Shown here piece by piece: positions 18,827 to 30,639 of a stretch of DNA of 64,000 bases. This stretch comes from Saccharum officinarum (taxonomy: Eukaryota > Streptophyta > Magnoliopsida > Poales > Poaceae): assembly GCA_020631735.1 (NCBI GenBank), contig CM036179.1, forward strand, positions 28,263,063 through 28,327,062. Direction: 5' to 3'. Position 1 is the stretch's first letter, and each line of letters starts with the position of its first letter. The notes beneath the pieces were generated by a model. That model was not told where the DNA came from, made no database searches, and saw nothing but the letters and a program-made list of their open reading frames with translations. A program made the translations under genes and the position numbers.

Positions 18827-20283
18827 TATAAGAAAGAGCTGCTACACGAGATTGAGAAAATTTCATCCTCTTTGTTCTTTCTTCTATCTCCCTTCCTCCT
18901 CTATCGCATCACCATCGGCATGCTTGGAAAGGGGACCTACCAGAGCTTAATTTTATCTTCAATCTTCTTTATTCCAAATTATAGGGAAAGGGGTCCTCAA
19001 ATTTTTAGAATTACACCGTACAACATAGACGCTCACAACAAGTACACACACTCACCACTATGAATATACAGATGCAAAACCTACCCCTATGTGCATCTCC
19101 GAAGGACTGAGTCGGCAGATCTCGACGAAGTCATTATAGGAGCCTCGCTATTGACGGAGACGTCGTTTACCACTGAAAGCACAACACCATTAAATTCTAG
19201 AATAAATCCAGGAAAATACAAAGCACTCGTGCGAAGTCAAGAACTTGAACGTGGGTGAGAAGGTTCCACCATAAGGAACCCAACAAACTTATCTATAGTC
19301 AGTACGCGTCTTTTCTCAATTTAGTATATGGGCTCCAATTTTCTCATTTTTCCTTTGCTTTTGGACTTTGGAGGAAAACTTCGAGGGGCGTGGTTAGCAC
19401 CTGGACGTCCGGACGGATGCCATGTTCGGATGCCCGCACAACCCGCCTCCATTGCCTCGCTCTGACTCACACGTGCACCTCACCCTCAACGCTGCGCCCG
19501 CCACTCCTTGCTTCTGGATGGACGGCCGCACACCCCGCCCCTGTCCGCCTCGTAGGCGCACCCTACCCCCTGCTGTGCCCCGCTCCTCCCCCGTGACACC
19601 CTCCTCTCTCTCTCTCTGTCCTTCCTTGTGGGCGGGACCCGAGAGCTGGCCCCTAGCTCGTTGCGCCCCTGTCCGCCGTTCCCCAGCTCTGCCGCGCCCC
19701 CCATCCCCTGGCGCCCGGGTCGTGCGCCCATCACTCATCGTGCCCCCGTGAAACACTTATAACATGAAACACTAATTACATGAAACATACATTTGCACCA
19801 TAGGGGAGGAGAAGGCTAGGGCCAGTCGATTCCGGTCATCGGGGTGGGATCCGACGACGAGCGACCACCACCTGCACCAGCCACGCTCGTGGGTGCCCTT
19901 GGCCTGACCGGGGAAGATCTGAGGCGCCACAGCACAGTGCACCCTAGCGGCCATGGCGGAGTCATTGACGCACTTGACAACGATGGGCGACGGATGTACG
20001 GCGAGGGAGCGAGCGGCGCAGGTGACTGGGATGCAGTGAGCGGCGTAGGGAGCGAGGGCACGCGGCGCGGCCGGCGATGGGGGAGAAGGGCACTGCGCTG
20101 TAGCCTGACGAGGGCACAGTGGGGGCAGGGGCGGACGGATGAGTGGCCACACTGCTTTGGGCACTGGGCGGATAAACATATGAGAGAGTAGAATTTTTTT
20201 TGTTTTTGGAAGAGATGGGGCCGCTCCTGCAGAGGCACGCGTCTGGACGGGAGTCACGGACGCGCGGCTGTGTTGGATCATTA
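18827..20283. repeat. Repeat mosaic upstream of the second expansin
   Basis: 18827-19390 is AT-rich repeat DNA also present at 46557-47110. It includes the wording ctccgaaggactgagtcggc, which recurs in grass intergenic DNA as I remember it. 19390-20275 is GC-rich and bordered by related words in inverted order (gacgtccggacgg and gcgtctggacggg), so it is probably a non-autonomous DNA element. Open frames here are produced by GC content and carry no known domain. The matching right-unit interval keeps a longer gaaacatatgcaac array. Confidence 0.5.
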
Positions 20284-20961
20284 TGGAACTTGGAGTGACA
20301 AGGAACGGCCGGTGTAAGAGCCCGGCGGTTAATCGTTATAACTTCATTTACACACAGATGGGCGCTGCTGATGCTGCTGTGTGCTGTCCAGGTGCAGGCC
20401 CGGATAATTCGTGCCATTGAAGAAACCAACGACATCCTTCCTTTGACAATTGTGCGTACGGTGAACATGCAAGCAAGTGCAAAGCCGCCGTTGACTTCAA
20501 TCTCAAGCAACGATCGTCTGAAGAAGAGAAACGGCGAACAAATTAAAGCACCGGCGAAAATGTATCCGCGTGCGTGTGCGCGTACATTTATCTCTCCGGA
20601 TTGAACCGTAAGCAATGCATGACCATGTGCAGGCGGTTGTTGTTAGCTAGTATTTCCTGGTCCGGCTTGCTTCATTCGATCATCGATGCGCTTGTCAATT
20701 TCTTTAATAAACCGTAATGTGATTGCTAGGGTAAGGGCGTAAGGCCGTAATGTCAATTTCTTTAATACACCCACCAGACCGTTGCACAAATCATCACAAC
20801 ACAATCAATCTAGACACTAGCAGAACAAATAAACCAGTTCGTGCACTCGCTTCAGCATCCCAGCTCTGTGAGGTGAGGTACATATATATAGCTACGTTTT
20901 GTGCAGTTTCAAGGCATACAAACCCTGTTGTCAAAAAAAAAGGCATACAAACCCGAGCAGT
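20284..20961 (+). promoter_or_regulatory. Promoter and leader of the second expansin gene, upstream TATA box replaced
   Basis: This interval is nearly identical to 48409-49075 upstream of the third expansin. At 20731-20768, however, the sequence of the other copy, including its TATATATA box, is replaced by filler with the words cgtaatg and tgtcaatttctttaata. That filler duplicates DNA lying about 60 bp upstream. A second TATA-like stretch, catatatatagc (about 20881-20892), remains in both genes 70-80 bp before the ATG. A 15-bp direct repeat (20911-20925, 20940-20954) flanks a short A-run in the leader. Confidence 0.5.
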
Positions 20962-21986
20962 ATGGGTATGGCTCCAGCTCGAGTTCTTGGATTCGTGTCG
21001 GTCGCAGTCGCCTGCATGCTGGCCATGGCCGCCGCTGGTGAGGCCGCCACCAGCGGCACTCCGTCGTCTCGGACGCCGACCGGATGGCTGAAGGCGCATG
21101 CCACGTTCTACGGCGGCGCCGATGCCTCTGACACCATGGGTAATTAAGTCGCTCTCTCTATATTTTGCCATGCATGGTTTATTACCCAAAGCTAGCAGGC
21201 AGAGATAACCGTGTATCAAATTGTTTTTATTTTCGCAGGAGGGGCGTGCGGGTACGGCAACCTCTACTCACAGGGCTACGGCACGCGGACGGCGGCGCTG
21301 AGCACGGCGCTCTTCAACGGCGGCGCATCATGCGGGCAGTGCTACAAGATCGCGTGCGACCGCAACAGAGCCGAACCGAGGTTCTGCAAGCCCGGCGTCA
21401 CGGTCACCGTCACGGCCACCAACTTCTGCCCGCCCAACTCGGCGCTGCCCGACGGCGGTTGGTGCAATCAGCAGCGCCCGCACTTCGACATGGCGCAGCC
21501 GGCGTTTGAGAAGATCGGCGTCTACAGCGGCGGCATCATCCCCGTCATGTACAAAAGGTATATTTTATGAGTTCAATTGCCGATTAAGTGTAGATAGTCT
21601 CTACTGTTCTGACAAAATTAAGCATGACGATGCATGCAATGTCTTATCTTGAGTAAAAATGCTTGCTTTGCAGGGTTCCTTGTGTGAAGCGAGGTGGGGT
21701 GCGGTTCACAATCAACGGTCACGACTACTTCAATCTCGTGCTCGTGACCAATGTTGCAGGCGCTGGCTCCATCAAGTCAATGGATGTCAAGACCTCCAAC
21801 TCCAATAGTTGGATACCAATGGCACGCAACTGGGGTGCGAACTGGCACTCTCTTGCCTATCTTACTGGGCAGATGCTCTCGTTTAGAGTCACCGACACAG
21901 ACGGACAAACTATTGAATTCACAAACGTGGTGCCACAAGGATGGAAGTTTGGCCAAACATTTGCATCCAAGTTGCAGTTCAAGTGA
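20962..21986 (+). CDS. Alpha-expansin (EXPA), three exons, 269 residues, left tandem copy
   Basis: Exons are 20962-21139, 21239-21557 and 21674-21986, all with GT-AG borders and joining in frame. A signal peptide with core [16 protein letters not shown] spans about residues 1-27. The mature protein shows [39 protein letters not shown] and the HFD motif at 141-143. The CBM63 half follows, with [26 protein letters not shown] and the end [15 protein letters not shown]. The first expansin (3627-4539) is its closest neighbour of different structure and lacks intron 2. This copy and the one at 49076-50101 differ at residue 19 (Met here, Leu there) and once in the CBM63 half (DVKT here, DVKS there). 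From family knowledge, it is a secreted wall-loosening protein. No lesion is seen. Expression may differ from its twin because of the altered upstream promoter. Confidence 0.93.
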
Positions 21987-22456
21987 GTGCTCCGTGCAGG
22001 ATTTCCAATGACCCATTAGTTGCGCACTTGTGGGAGTATATATGATTCGAAGACGCTCAAAATGTATGCATGCATGGAGTTGCTGGAGTCGTACACTATC
22101 TATGCACATTACTTGTATATATAGATACCGATTCTTAGCATCTATTTCTAACTGTGTATATTCATGTTAAATTAAATTTATGTTGTGTGCATAAAGATAC
22201 GAGCGTGCATATCCTCTCAAGCCATCTATTCTGCTGCACTAGCACTAATGTAAACGAACCATGGCTTCCGTGAGTTACTGCAAATACTTTCATGTTTGAT
22301 ATTCCAACATGAAAGAATTAACTGGCGAATCGACCTTGTCTATTTGTGGTTCAGACGTATTGTTCTCAAAAACTAAATGGAAAGGTAATGTAAGTTCTCA
22401 TAGTTTTATAATGGCCACAGTCATAAACGGTATTAATTGAAATATGATACATTAAT
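21987..22456. other. 3' flank of the second expansin
   Basis: AT-rich 3' UTR and flanking DNA, also present after the third expansin. A 12-bp difference (gcaaatacttactg-type wording present here at about 22279-22290, absent at about 50391) is one of few changes between the copies. Confidence 0.5.
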
Positions 22457-23194
22457 CACTACTACTGTAAACTTAATCTAGATGGGCAAAAGAGATTAAC
22501 CAAGGCAGGCAAACCATCCGCCTCCGTGTAAAGGTCATAGTTAATCCGGTCTTAATGGAGGCGGTTGGCCGTCCGCCTCCGTTAATGAATTAACCCATGT
22601 GGGTGCCTTAGAACGCCCGTCTCGGTTAATCGATAAAAAACAAAAAAAAATCCACGAGTCCACCGGTGAGCCCAACCTCGAGCCCGCCAGTGAGCCCGTC
22701 CCCAGCCCACGAGCTAGATCTAGCTCCGCCGTCGCCCGCCATACCGCCATCTGCCCAGTCGCCCGCCGCCGTCTGCTGCCTAGAGTAGACCGAGAGAGAT
22801 AGAGAGTAGATCGAAGCCATCTTCCACCTGCCATGCCGCTGTCGTCTTGGATCTAGATCTGCAAGAAGATCGAGAGTGAGAGGGAGACGGAGAGAGGGAG
22901 AGTAGACCGAGAGAGAAAGGAGAGGAGAGGAGAGGAGAGCTGCTTGTGGACGAAGAGAGCAACACGGGGACGGAACTGGTCGGCAGGGCCGCACGCAGGG
23001 AGGGATGTCGCACGCCGAGACTGGCAGGGCCAGCGCGCCGCCAGGAGGCCGGGGCCAGGACGCTACACGCCGAGGCCGGGAGCGCTGCCACACGCCGCAC
23101 AACTGGAGGCCAGGGCCGGGATGCCGCACGCTGGGGTAGGGCCCGTGAGCTGCACGCTGCACGCTTAGACCGGCCGAGACGCCAGTCGTCCACG

Positions 23195-23232
<38 letters not shown>

Positions 23233-23750
23233 GAGGGATAGGGAGCCTGAGAGGGTGAGGAGCGAGTGCGCCGCCGTTTCTGAGTGGTGATGGGTGTGAG
23301 AATGAGAGTGAGAGCTAGGGTTTCGTTGGGATTATATATTGCGACCTTAGTTTTGGGCTGAGATGGGCTTCTCTAATCGGGCCATATTAACATCGGCAGG
23401 ATTTATAGGGTGCCCGCCTCCAAAAATAGATTAACCGAGACAGGTAGCCTTAAGCGACCGCCTTGGTTAATGTAGATTAACCGAGGCGGTTGCTTTTAGG
23501 CGATCGCCTCGGTTAATCAGTTAACCAAGGAAGTTGCATCAATTAACCGAGGCGGTTGCGTTAGGGCAACCACCTTGGTTAATCGACATTAACCAAGGCG
23601 GGTGCTTTAGGTTGCTCGCCTCTGTTAATGATTAACTGAGGCGGTTGCTGGGCCAGCTGCCAGGCCACTGAATAACGGAGGCAGGCAACCAGCTCGCTCG
23701 CCTCCGAGCCCCAAAACAAAACGCCTTGGTTAAGTTTTCCTGTAGTAGTG
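22457..23750. mobile_element. Non-autonomous CACTA element, left copy
   Basis: The element starts CACTACTACTGTAAACTTAA and ends so that its reverse complement starts CACTACTACAGGAAAACTTA. It is flanked by the 3-bp duplication aat at 22454-22456 and 23751-23753, as expected for CACTA elements. Both subterminal regions are packed with ttaacc(g/a)aggcgg words in both orientations, the usual transposase-binding repeats. The 1294 bp contain no recognised transposase. A GC-rich centre includes a (GA)n run near 23201-23230 that is shorter in the right copy. Confidence 0.9.
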
Positions 23751-23808
23751 AATATTATTTTGTTCAAGTACTGTTATGGGTTCATAATAAACCATGGGTG
23801 GTGATTAG

Positions 23809-25045
23809 TGTTGACGGTAGTTAACAACCATCATGAACCATCAATTTGACTCAAAATAACTGCATAAAAGGAATCACTAACATAGAATAGGGTTAAACTA
23901 ATAGAATTCTATGAGTTTTGGTGAATCTATGTTTTGTAGGGATTAAACAGAAAAAGAGCCCAAGATGGTCCACGTGTCGGACTAAAAATCATATTCCACC
24001 GCGACCCCAAGTCAAGAAGATTCTAGAGAACACGAGAAGGCGAGCCACCAAAGGGGGCCCCCACCTGACATTCACCCAGGTCGGCCGACCTAGGTGGCTC
24101 CCACCTATCAGCTTCCTTCGCAAGTTGGTTCTCTATTGCCATAGGGTTTTCATCTTTACCGTTAATTCAAGTTGGTTTGATCCGAGGGCTCCGGTGCATC
24201 CCACTGGCCTATATAAGCAGGACCCTACCCCCTAGGTCAGAGTATCCTTAATCCTAGGTAGAAACCCTATGCCTCCTCTATAATCAAGAAACCTTAGATA
24301 GGATCAAGAGCTAAGCATTCAAGAGGAGATTAGTCTTGTAGTATTCCAAAGATTAGGACTAGTCTTATTTAGAGATAGAGAGATAGAGTGTTGGGAAAGA
24401 GTTTGGAGGAGTTGCTGGCCTGTCAGTGCCTCCTATATAGCTTGTACCTGTAGGATCAAGTTCCATTAGAGCTTGCTTCTGAGATTTCTCTGGTATTAGA
24501 CTTCTAATTCGAGTAAGTAACATTGCTATTATTATTCTTTCGGTTTGTGACTCTTTCGAGTGCTTTAATCTAGGTATCTCCTTTATTGAAGTAGTATTCG
24601 TAGTGTAAGTGTGGTGCTTAGACATCAATTACTGTAGATGCACCCTACTTTTCGGATCGGTGGTAGCTCGCGAGGGTGACTTTACCTCGTTGAATCTTCC
24701 ATAGTCCACCTCCCATCTGTAGGACTAGTAGGACCTGGTTGCTAAGGAAAACATCATCTGCTGGTGTATTTTCTTAAGTAATGTCCCCATTGGAACAATC
24801 ATAACATAGCTTGCAAATGTTAGAACTAGTGACCTTAGTGATCTTCTCTATAGCCCTATACTCTCCGTCCTTACTTGCTTTTTCAGGGGTTTAAGCATAG
24901 GCTTAGTTTTTCACACATTCCTCCCTATGGTAAAATATAAATAACGATACTCTGGAATACTCCCAGGTGAAGTGCTACATCGGTATATTATCTGTGCGCT
25001 TACGGATAACCTTATTATCTTATGTATATTTAATTAATACCAACA
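23809..25045 (+). repeat. 5' LTR of the left Athila-like element
   Basis: 1237 bp with TG...CA ends. It differs from the 3' LTR of the same element at many sites and by 17 bp in length, which indicates an old insertion. It differs from the 5' LTR of the right copy (51916-53152) at only a handful of sites. Confidence 0.92.
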
Positions 25046-25167
25046 AGTATTTCTAGCGCCGTTGCCAGGGAGAAAAAACGGTTGCTGAGATTACTTTGAA
25101 CCTAGCTTAACCTTGTATTATACTTTTCATTTTCCTTTTTAGATATTTCCTTTTTGTTTTCATCCTT

Positions 25168-26270
25168 ATGGATGCCATAGATTCCACTCCCATCTACCAA
25201 TATGCTGCATCCATGAGCACCAGTCATAGGCCAAAAGAATCATCAAAGCGCATCCTAACACCTGCCTATGAGCTACGCCTGTGTTTGGTTGCAATGGTCC
25301 AGAACCAATTCTTTTCAGGAAAGCTAGACAAAAATCCTTACCTTCACCGACAAGAGTTCGAGTAGACCTGTGACTGCCTCTATATAGAGGTCATATCTGA
25401 CGAGACCTTAAGATGAAAGTTTTTTCCTTTCTCTTTGAAGGAAAGAGCTAAAAAAATGGTATAATCAAACCATAGAGAAAAAGCAGAGAGATTGGGGAAC
25501 TTTATGTTCTAGCTTTTGCTTAGACTTCTTTCCTATCTCTAAAGTAGTCAGCCTTAGAGCCAATGCCCTATCTTTTAAACAAGAAGATAATGAATCTCTG
25601 TCCACATCCTAGGAATGTTTTAATTCTCTAATAGACTCTGGACCAAACTTAGCTTTACAAGACCTCATTCTTCTTCAACATTTCTATATGTGTCTTAAAA
25701 AGAAAACCTCAAAGTTTCTTAACATAGCTTCAAGAAGATCATTCTTGCATCTTTTGGCTCCGAAAGCAAGAAAAAATTTAGACTAAATTCTAGCAGATAA
25801 ATTTGAAGAACCACCAGAAGAGAATCCTTTAGAGGAAGAATCTCAGATAGCTGAGCCTGAATCTTTGTCAAATCCACCACAGCCCTCAGCTATCTCAATC
25901 TCTGAGCCACCGAAAAAGGAGGAAACTCCACTTTCTGATTTCGTGCTCGATTTTGAGGATGAATTTTTTACTGAATATGAAAACACCTCGAATTATTACT
26001 CAGTAAGGAAGCCCCAGGAGTTAAGAAATCATCACTCCATAAAGAATCTTTGGATCCTTCTGAGGAAGCTTTCTTTAAAAGGACTACGAAAGAGTTAGTG
26101 TCTATCATAAGCAACGAGTGGTTAGAAGAATTAGAGCTTTCCTCTGATATTATCCACTTGGATTCACCTTCTATCTCGATTCATTTCCAATTCATAGAGA
26201 CCCTTTCGAAGCCTGTTATAATCCAGTTATCGGTGTTAATATCATGTCTGCATCATTTGCTCATGATTTA
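25168..26270 (+). pseudogene. Athila-like gag region, left copy
   Basis: The region opens with MDAIDSTPIYQYAASMS at 25168. In pieces it shows the retrotransposon gag order: a helical N-terminal part, ERAKKWYNQ, FCLDFFPISKV, FNSLIDSGPNLALQD and LQHFYMCL, then an acidic, Pro/Ser-rich C-terminal part. From family knowledge, these words belong to the capsid-like domain of Athila elements, which packages element RNA. Stops at about 25363, 25411, 25610 and 25783 break the frame. The left copy also has a one-base loss near 26022 relative to the right copy. Confidence 0.72.
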
Positions 26271-26279
26271 TTAAAACAC

Positions 26280-29200
26280 ATGCCATTAACCCTAACAACA
26301 AAACTTTTAAAAGCCCTTCAGGACACATTGTCTCAAGTTTGGAAATTTTATATGTGCTCCCTATCTAGGTAAAACATACCATGGTTCACTTGAGCTTCTA
26401 TATCTTTGATATCATAGAGTTTGACCTGTTGATAGGACAACCAATTGAAAGGCTTATTTAAGAGGGACAAATAGGGAAATTGAATATTCGTCTTAAGAAA
26501 AACTTTAAACTCCCTTTGTCCATTACTCATTCTTTAAATACTAAGATGGACTCATGTCCTGAGCTTGATCCAATTAAAGAGGATAAGATAGCATCTCTTG
26601 AACATGTAATCGAAGCCAACCTTGAAGATGATGCTGAGTTCTTCATCGAGGAAGAAGATGATGATCCACTAGAACCCGAACCTCTCGATGACTTGCTAGA
26701 ACCACCTATACCTCCCATTGAGCTCAAACCTCTACCTGCCGGTCTTAGATATGCTTTTCTTAATAATGATCAGGAATTTCCTATGATTATAAGTGATAAA
26801 CTCTCTCAGAAAGAAACCTTGCGCTTAATAACTGTCTTAGAAAAGCATCGATCAGCTTTTGGCTACTCACTCCAAGACTTAAAAGAAATTAGTCTTGCTC
26901 TTTACACCCATCGCATCCCTATAGATCCTAATATTTTACCATCTAGAGAGCCCAGCGTAGGCTTAACAATGCGATGAGAAATGTAGTTAAGAAAGAGGTC
27001 TTGAAACTTTTGCATGCCGAGATCATCTATCCTATGCCACATAGTGAGTGGATAAGCCCTATTCAAGTTGTGCCTAAAAAGGGAGGCATGACTGTTGTTA
27101 GAAATAAAAAGAATGAATTAATTCCCCAAAGAACTGTCACTGGATGGCGGATGTGCATTGATTACAGAAAGCTTAACAAGGCAATAAAGAAGGATCACTT
27201 TTCGTTGCCTTTCATTGATGAAATGTTGGAGCGACTAGCAAATCACTTTTTCTTTTATTTTCTTGATGGGTATTTCGAATATCACCAAATACTGATCCAT
27301 CCTGATGACCAAAGCAAAACCACTTTTACATGTCCATATGGAACTTATGCTTACTGTAGAATGTCTTTTGGACTATGTAATGCTCCAGCTTCTTTCTAAA
27401 GATGCATGATATCTATATTTTCTGATATGATTGAAGAAATTATGGAAGTTTTCATTGATGACTTGTCTATTTATAGAAAAACTTTTGATGATTGTCCTAA
27501 AAATTTAGATAAGGTTTTGCAAAGATACGAAGAAACACACTTAGTCCTTAATTGGAAAAATCTCATTTTATGGTTAGAGAGAGAATAGTGCTAGGACACC
27601 TAGTGTTTGAAAGAGGAATTGAGGTAGATAGCTAAAATTGAAGTAATTGAACAACTACCTCCACCTATAAATGTTAGAGGGATTACAAGTTTTCTTGGCC
27701 ATGCTGGTTTTTATCGCCGATTCATAAAAGATTTTTCACACATTGGTAGACCACTTACTAATCTTTTGGCCAAGGATATTCCCTTTGAATTTGATGATGC
27801 ATGCTTGAAATCTATTAACATTCTTAAGAAAGCACTCATCTCTACACCAATCATTCAACCCCCTGATTGGTCTTTACCTTTTGAAATTATATGTGATGCT
27901 AGTGATTATGTTGTGGGGGCAGTGTTGGGACAAACAAAAGATAAAAAGCATTAGGCAATTGCTTATACCAGCAAAACTTTGATAGGACCACAACTTAATT
28001 ATGCAACAATTAAAAACGAACTCTTGGTTGTTATTTTTTGCTATTAATAAGTTTAGATCTTACTTAGTAGGAGCTAAGGTGATAATTTACACTGATCACG
28101 CTGCTTTGAAATATTTGCTCACTAAGAAAGATGCTATACCTCGCTTGATAAGATGGATTTTGCTACTCTAAGAATTTGACTTAGAAATAAAAGATAAAAA
28201 GGGAGTAGAAAATTCTGTTGCCGATCACTTGTCTAGAATGCAGTTTGAAAATCCATAGGAGCTGCCCATTAATGACTCACTGCAGGATAACATGCTCTAT
28301 CGGATCACCTGATCTGACCCTTGGTATGCAAATATTATCAATTTTATGGTTGCAGGACATGTACCACCAGGGGCGGATCAAAGAAAGCTCATTTATGAGA
28401 GTTGTCACCACATATGGGATGAGCCATACCTCTTTAGAGTTTGCTCAGATGGACTCTTTAGAAGGTGTGTACCAGCTGAAGAAGAATCAAGATTATTGAA
28501 AGATGCCACTCATCACCATATGGAGGTCAATATGGGGCATTCCGTACTCATGCAAAAATCTAGCAAAGTGGATTTTTCTGGCCAACTATGTATGAAGACA
28601 TGAAGGATTCCATTCAAAAGTGTAGAGCATGTCAGAGGCACGAGAACATTAATTTAAGAGATGCCATACCACTCACAAACATCCTTCAGATTGAACTCTT
28701 CGATATCTGGGGCATTGACTACATGGGACCGTTTCCGAAGTCAAGGAACTATGAGTACATCTTGGTGGCAGTAGACTATGTTTCTAAATGGGTTGAAGCC
28801 ATGCCATGCCGAGCTGCTGATTCTAAAAGCTCCAAGAAGATATTTGAAGAGATAATATTTCCAAGATCTGGTGTCCCAAGAATGGTGATAAGTGATGGAG
28901 GATCTCACTTCATTGATAAAAACTTTCAACAGTATTTGTCAAAACATGAAATCCATCACAATGTCGCTACTTCGTACCACCCTCAGACAAGTGGCTAGGC
29001 AGAAACATCAAACAACCAAATCAAGAATATTCTTCAGAAGATGATCAATGAAATGGGAACAACATGGAAGGATAGGTTACCCAATGCTTTGTGGGTGTAC
29101 AAAATGGCCTACAAAATAGCGATTGGAATGTCACCATACCAACTTGTCTATGGGAAGACCAACCACTTGCCTATTGAGCTAGAATTCAAAGCTCATTGGG

Positions 29201-29420
29201 CTATCAGAAGATGGAACATGGATTTTGATGCAGCAGGAATAAAAAGAAAGATGCAACTCTTCGAGCTTGATGAATGGCGAGAAAAAACATATCACAATTC
29301 CAAGATTTATAAGGAGAGCCCAAAAGATGGCACGATAAGAGGATAACGAAGAAGGACTTCACCTTGGGAGACAAGGTATTACTTTTTAATTCAGGGTGAA
29401 ATTATTTGGGCATGAAAAAC
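26280..29420 (+). pseudogene. Athila-like pol region (protease, RT, RNase H, integrase), left copy
   Basis: The domains follow in order. A degenerate retropepsin region has VNIMSASFAHDLL and FDLLIGQPIE. Reverse transcriptase shows VQVVPKKGG-type wording, GWRMCIDYRKLNKA, the altered FLDGYFEYHQI, FGLCNAPASF and EVFIDDLSIY. RNase H shows FEIICDASDYVVGAVLGQ and [11 protein letters not shown]. Integrase shows a [11 protein letters not shown] zinc-type segment, [18 protein letters not shown] and [10 protein letters not shown]. In-frame stops (for example at about 27397 after ASF, 27952 and 28998) and single-base frameshifts (about 26950, 27560, 27632 and 28485) are present. Most are shared with the right copy, so they predate the duplication; the shift at about 28485 is private to this copy. 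Confidence 0.85.
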
Positions 29421-29879
29421 TTTGAAGCGAATAGGAAGGACCAATCAAAGTCATAACTACTTCATCGCATGGAGCGGTAACACTTTAAAACGATGAAGGT
29501 ACGTTATTTAAGGTAAATGGTCACTATCTCAAAATCTTTTTAGAGCAAAATAAAGGTCTTGAGGAATTAAATATAATAGAATTTATCATTTTACCAAATT
29601 TTAGGCCCAAACTCTCCTCTTTTCGATTCATAGCGCGGGGATATGTTTTTTTGGGTTCGAAAGTCGCTAGGAGGCAACACGAAAAAGGGACCCACGAGCC
29701 GACACTGGGCCAAGTCGCTCGACCCAAGCCTAGGTCAGCTAACTCAACCCAGCCCCGTCTCGCCGCTGCCTTTTTGCTTCGCGAATCTTCCATCATATTC
29801 TCATAGATTTTGGATATCTCCGATAGATTCGATCATTCGCCGCCACCACGAGCCATTAGGGTTAAATCTTGACCCCTGG

Positions 29880-29988
29880 TGCAAGTTGAACCCCCTATAT
29901 AAACAACCCTCTACTAGCCTTCAACTTTATTCCATCAAAACTTTCCTTTCCTTCTGCATAGAAGCTCTCCACCTCTCTAAAAGTTCCC
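29880..29988 (+). promoter_or_regulatory. TATA-containing promoter-like stretch between pol and the extra ORF, left copy
   Basis: A strong TATA word (TATATAAA, 29896-29903) sits 86 bp upstream of the ATG at 29989 in a CT-rich leader. The spacing resembles a normal plant promoter and leader. It lies inside the retrotransposon, far from either LTR promoter. Confidence 0.4.
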
Positions 29989-30638
29989 ATGGTTGATAAG
30001 CAGATCATTCCCTCCAGGATGGATCTTAGCCAGCCACCTCCAGTAGATGACTCCCAAGCCATTGTCCCTGTTCTAGAGCCTACTCCTCTAACTGTCATTC
30101 CTCCTAAGCCAAGACAATGGAGCTACGGGCAGTCCTACTTCGCTCAAGTGTGCCAGTCGACGCTTTCTCCGTCGTCGGAACGTCTATTTCTGAAGGATGC
30201 TCCGCTGAAGGGTCCCATTGTCAGGCTACCTCAAGACATCAAGCTGCTCCCTCCGAATGCTAATGAGACACTAACAGTAGTGAAGCTTGACAAGCTAGGC
30301 CAAGTTATCTATGTAAGGATACTACTGGTACTCCTCGTCCCACCATTGATGGAGTTCGAGCTCATCAGTCAAAAATCAAGTTTATTCCGCTAAAGAAGAC
30401 GCCCAAGAGACCTGCTCGGCCATTAGATAGACAAGAGAAGTGCCCTAGGGTAACCCTTGTGATGCTGGATATGAGGATAGAGCACATGGGTTAGATGATC
30501 TTAGCTCTCCAGCAGCATAACACTCTTCTCATGAAAAACGTAGACGCTCTAGGTGCGAAGCTAGAAACTGAGATTAAAGAGCGAAAACAATTGACTAGGC
30601 AAGTGGAGTTTCTTTTCAAATATATCAGGAAAGAATAA
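29989..30638 (+). pseudogene. Extra ORF downstream of pol in the Athila-like element, left copy
   Basis: An ATG at 29989 opens a 134-residue frame starting MVDKQIIPSRMDLSQPPP, with a Pro-rich N-terminus. Around 30312 the protein-like signal moves to another frame, which continues to a stop at 30636-30638. That second part is basic (IPLKKTPKRP) and then heptad-rich (ALGAKLETEIKERKQLTRQVE), suggesting a short coiled coil. A single-base shift and one stop (about 30493) break it. Athila elements often carry an additional ORF here. I see no membrane segment or signal peptide that would support an envelope-like role, and I do not recognise its function. Confidence 0.55.
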
Positions 30639-30639
30639 A

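Noticed and set aside
19394..20281. Long frames on both strands upstream of the second expansin
   Set aside because: They are GC-driven, not conserved in length between the two units and without domains.
22541..23290. Frames of up to 178 residues within the CACTA element
   Set aside because: Low-complexity Arg/Ser/Pro sequence produced by the (GA)n runs and GC-rich core; changed by indels in the right copy.
29989..30638. Extra ORF of the Athila-like element as an envelope gene
   Set aside because: No signal peptide, membrane segment or Cys-rich pattern is visible; the position alone is not enough.
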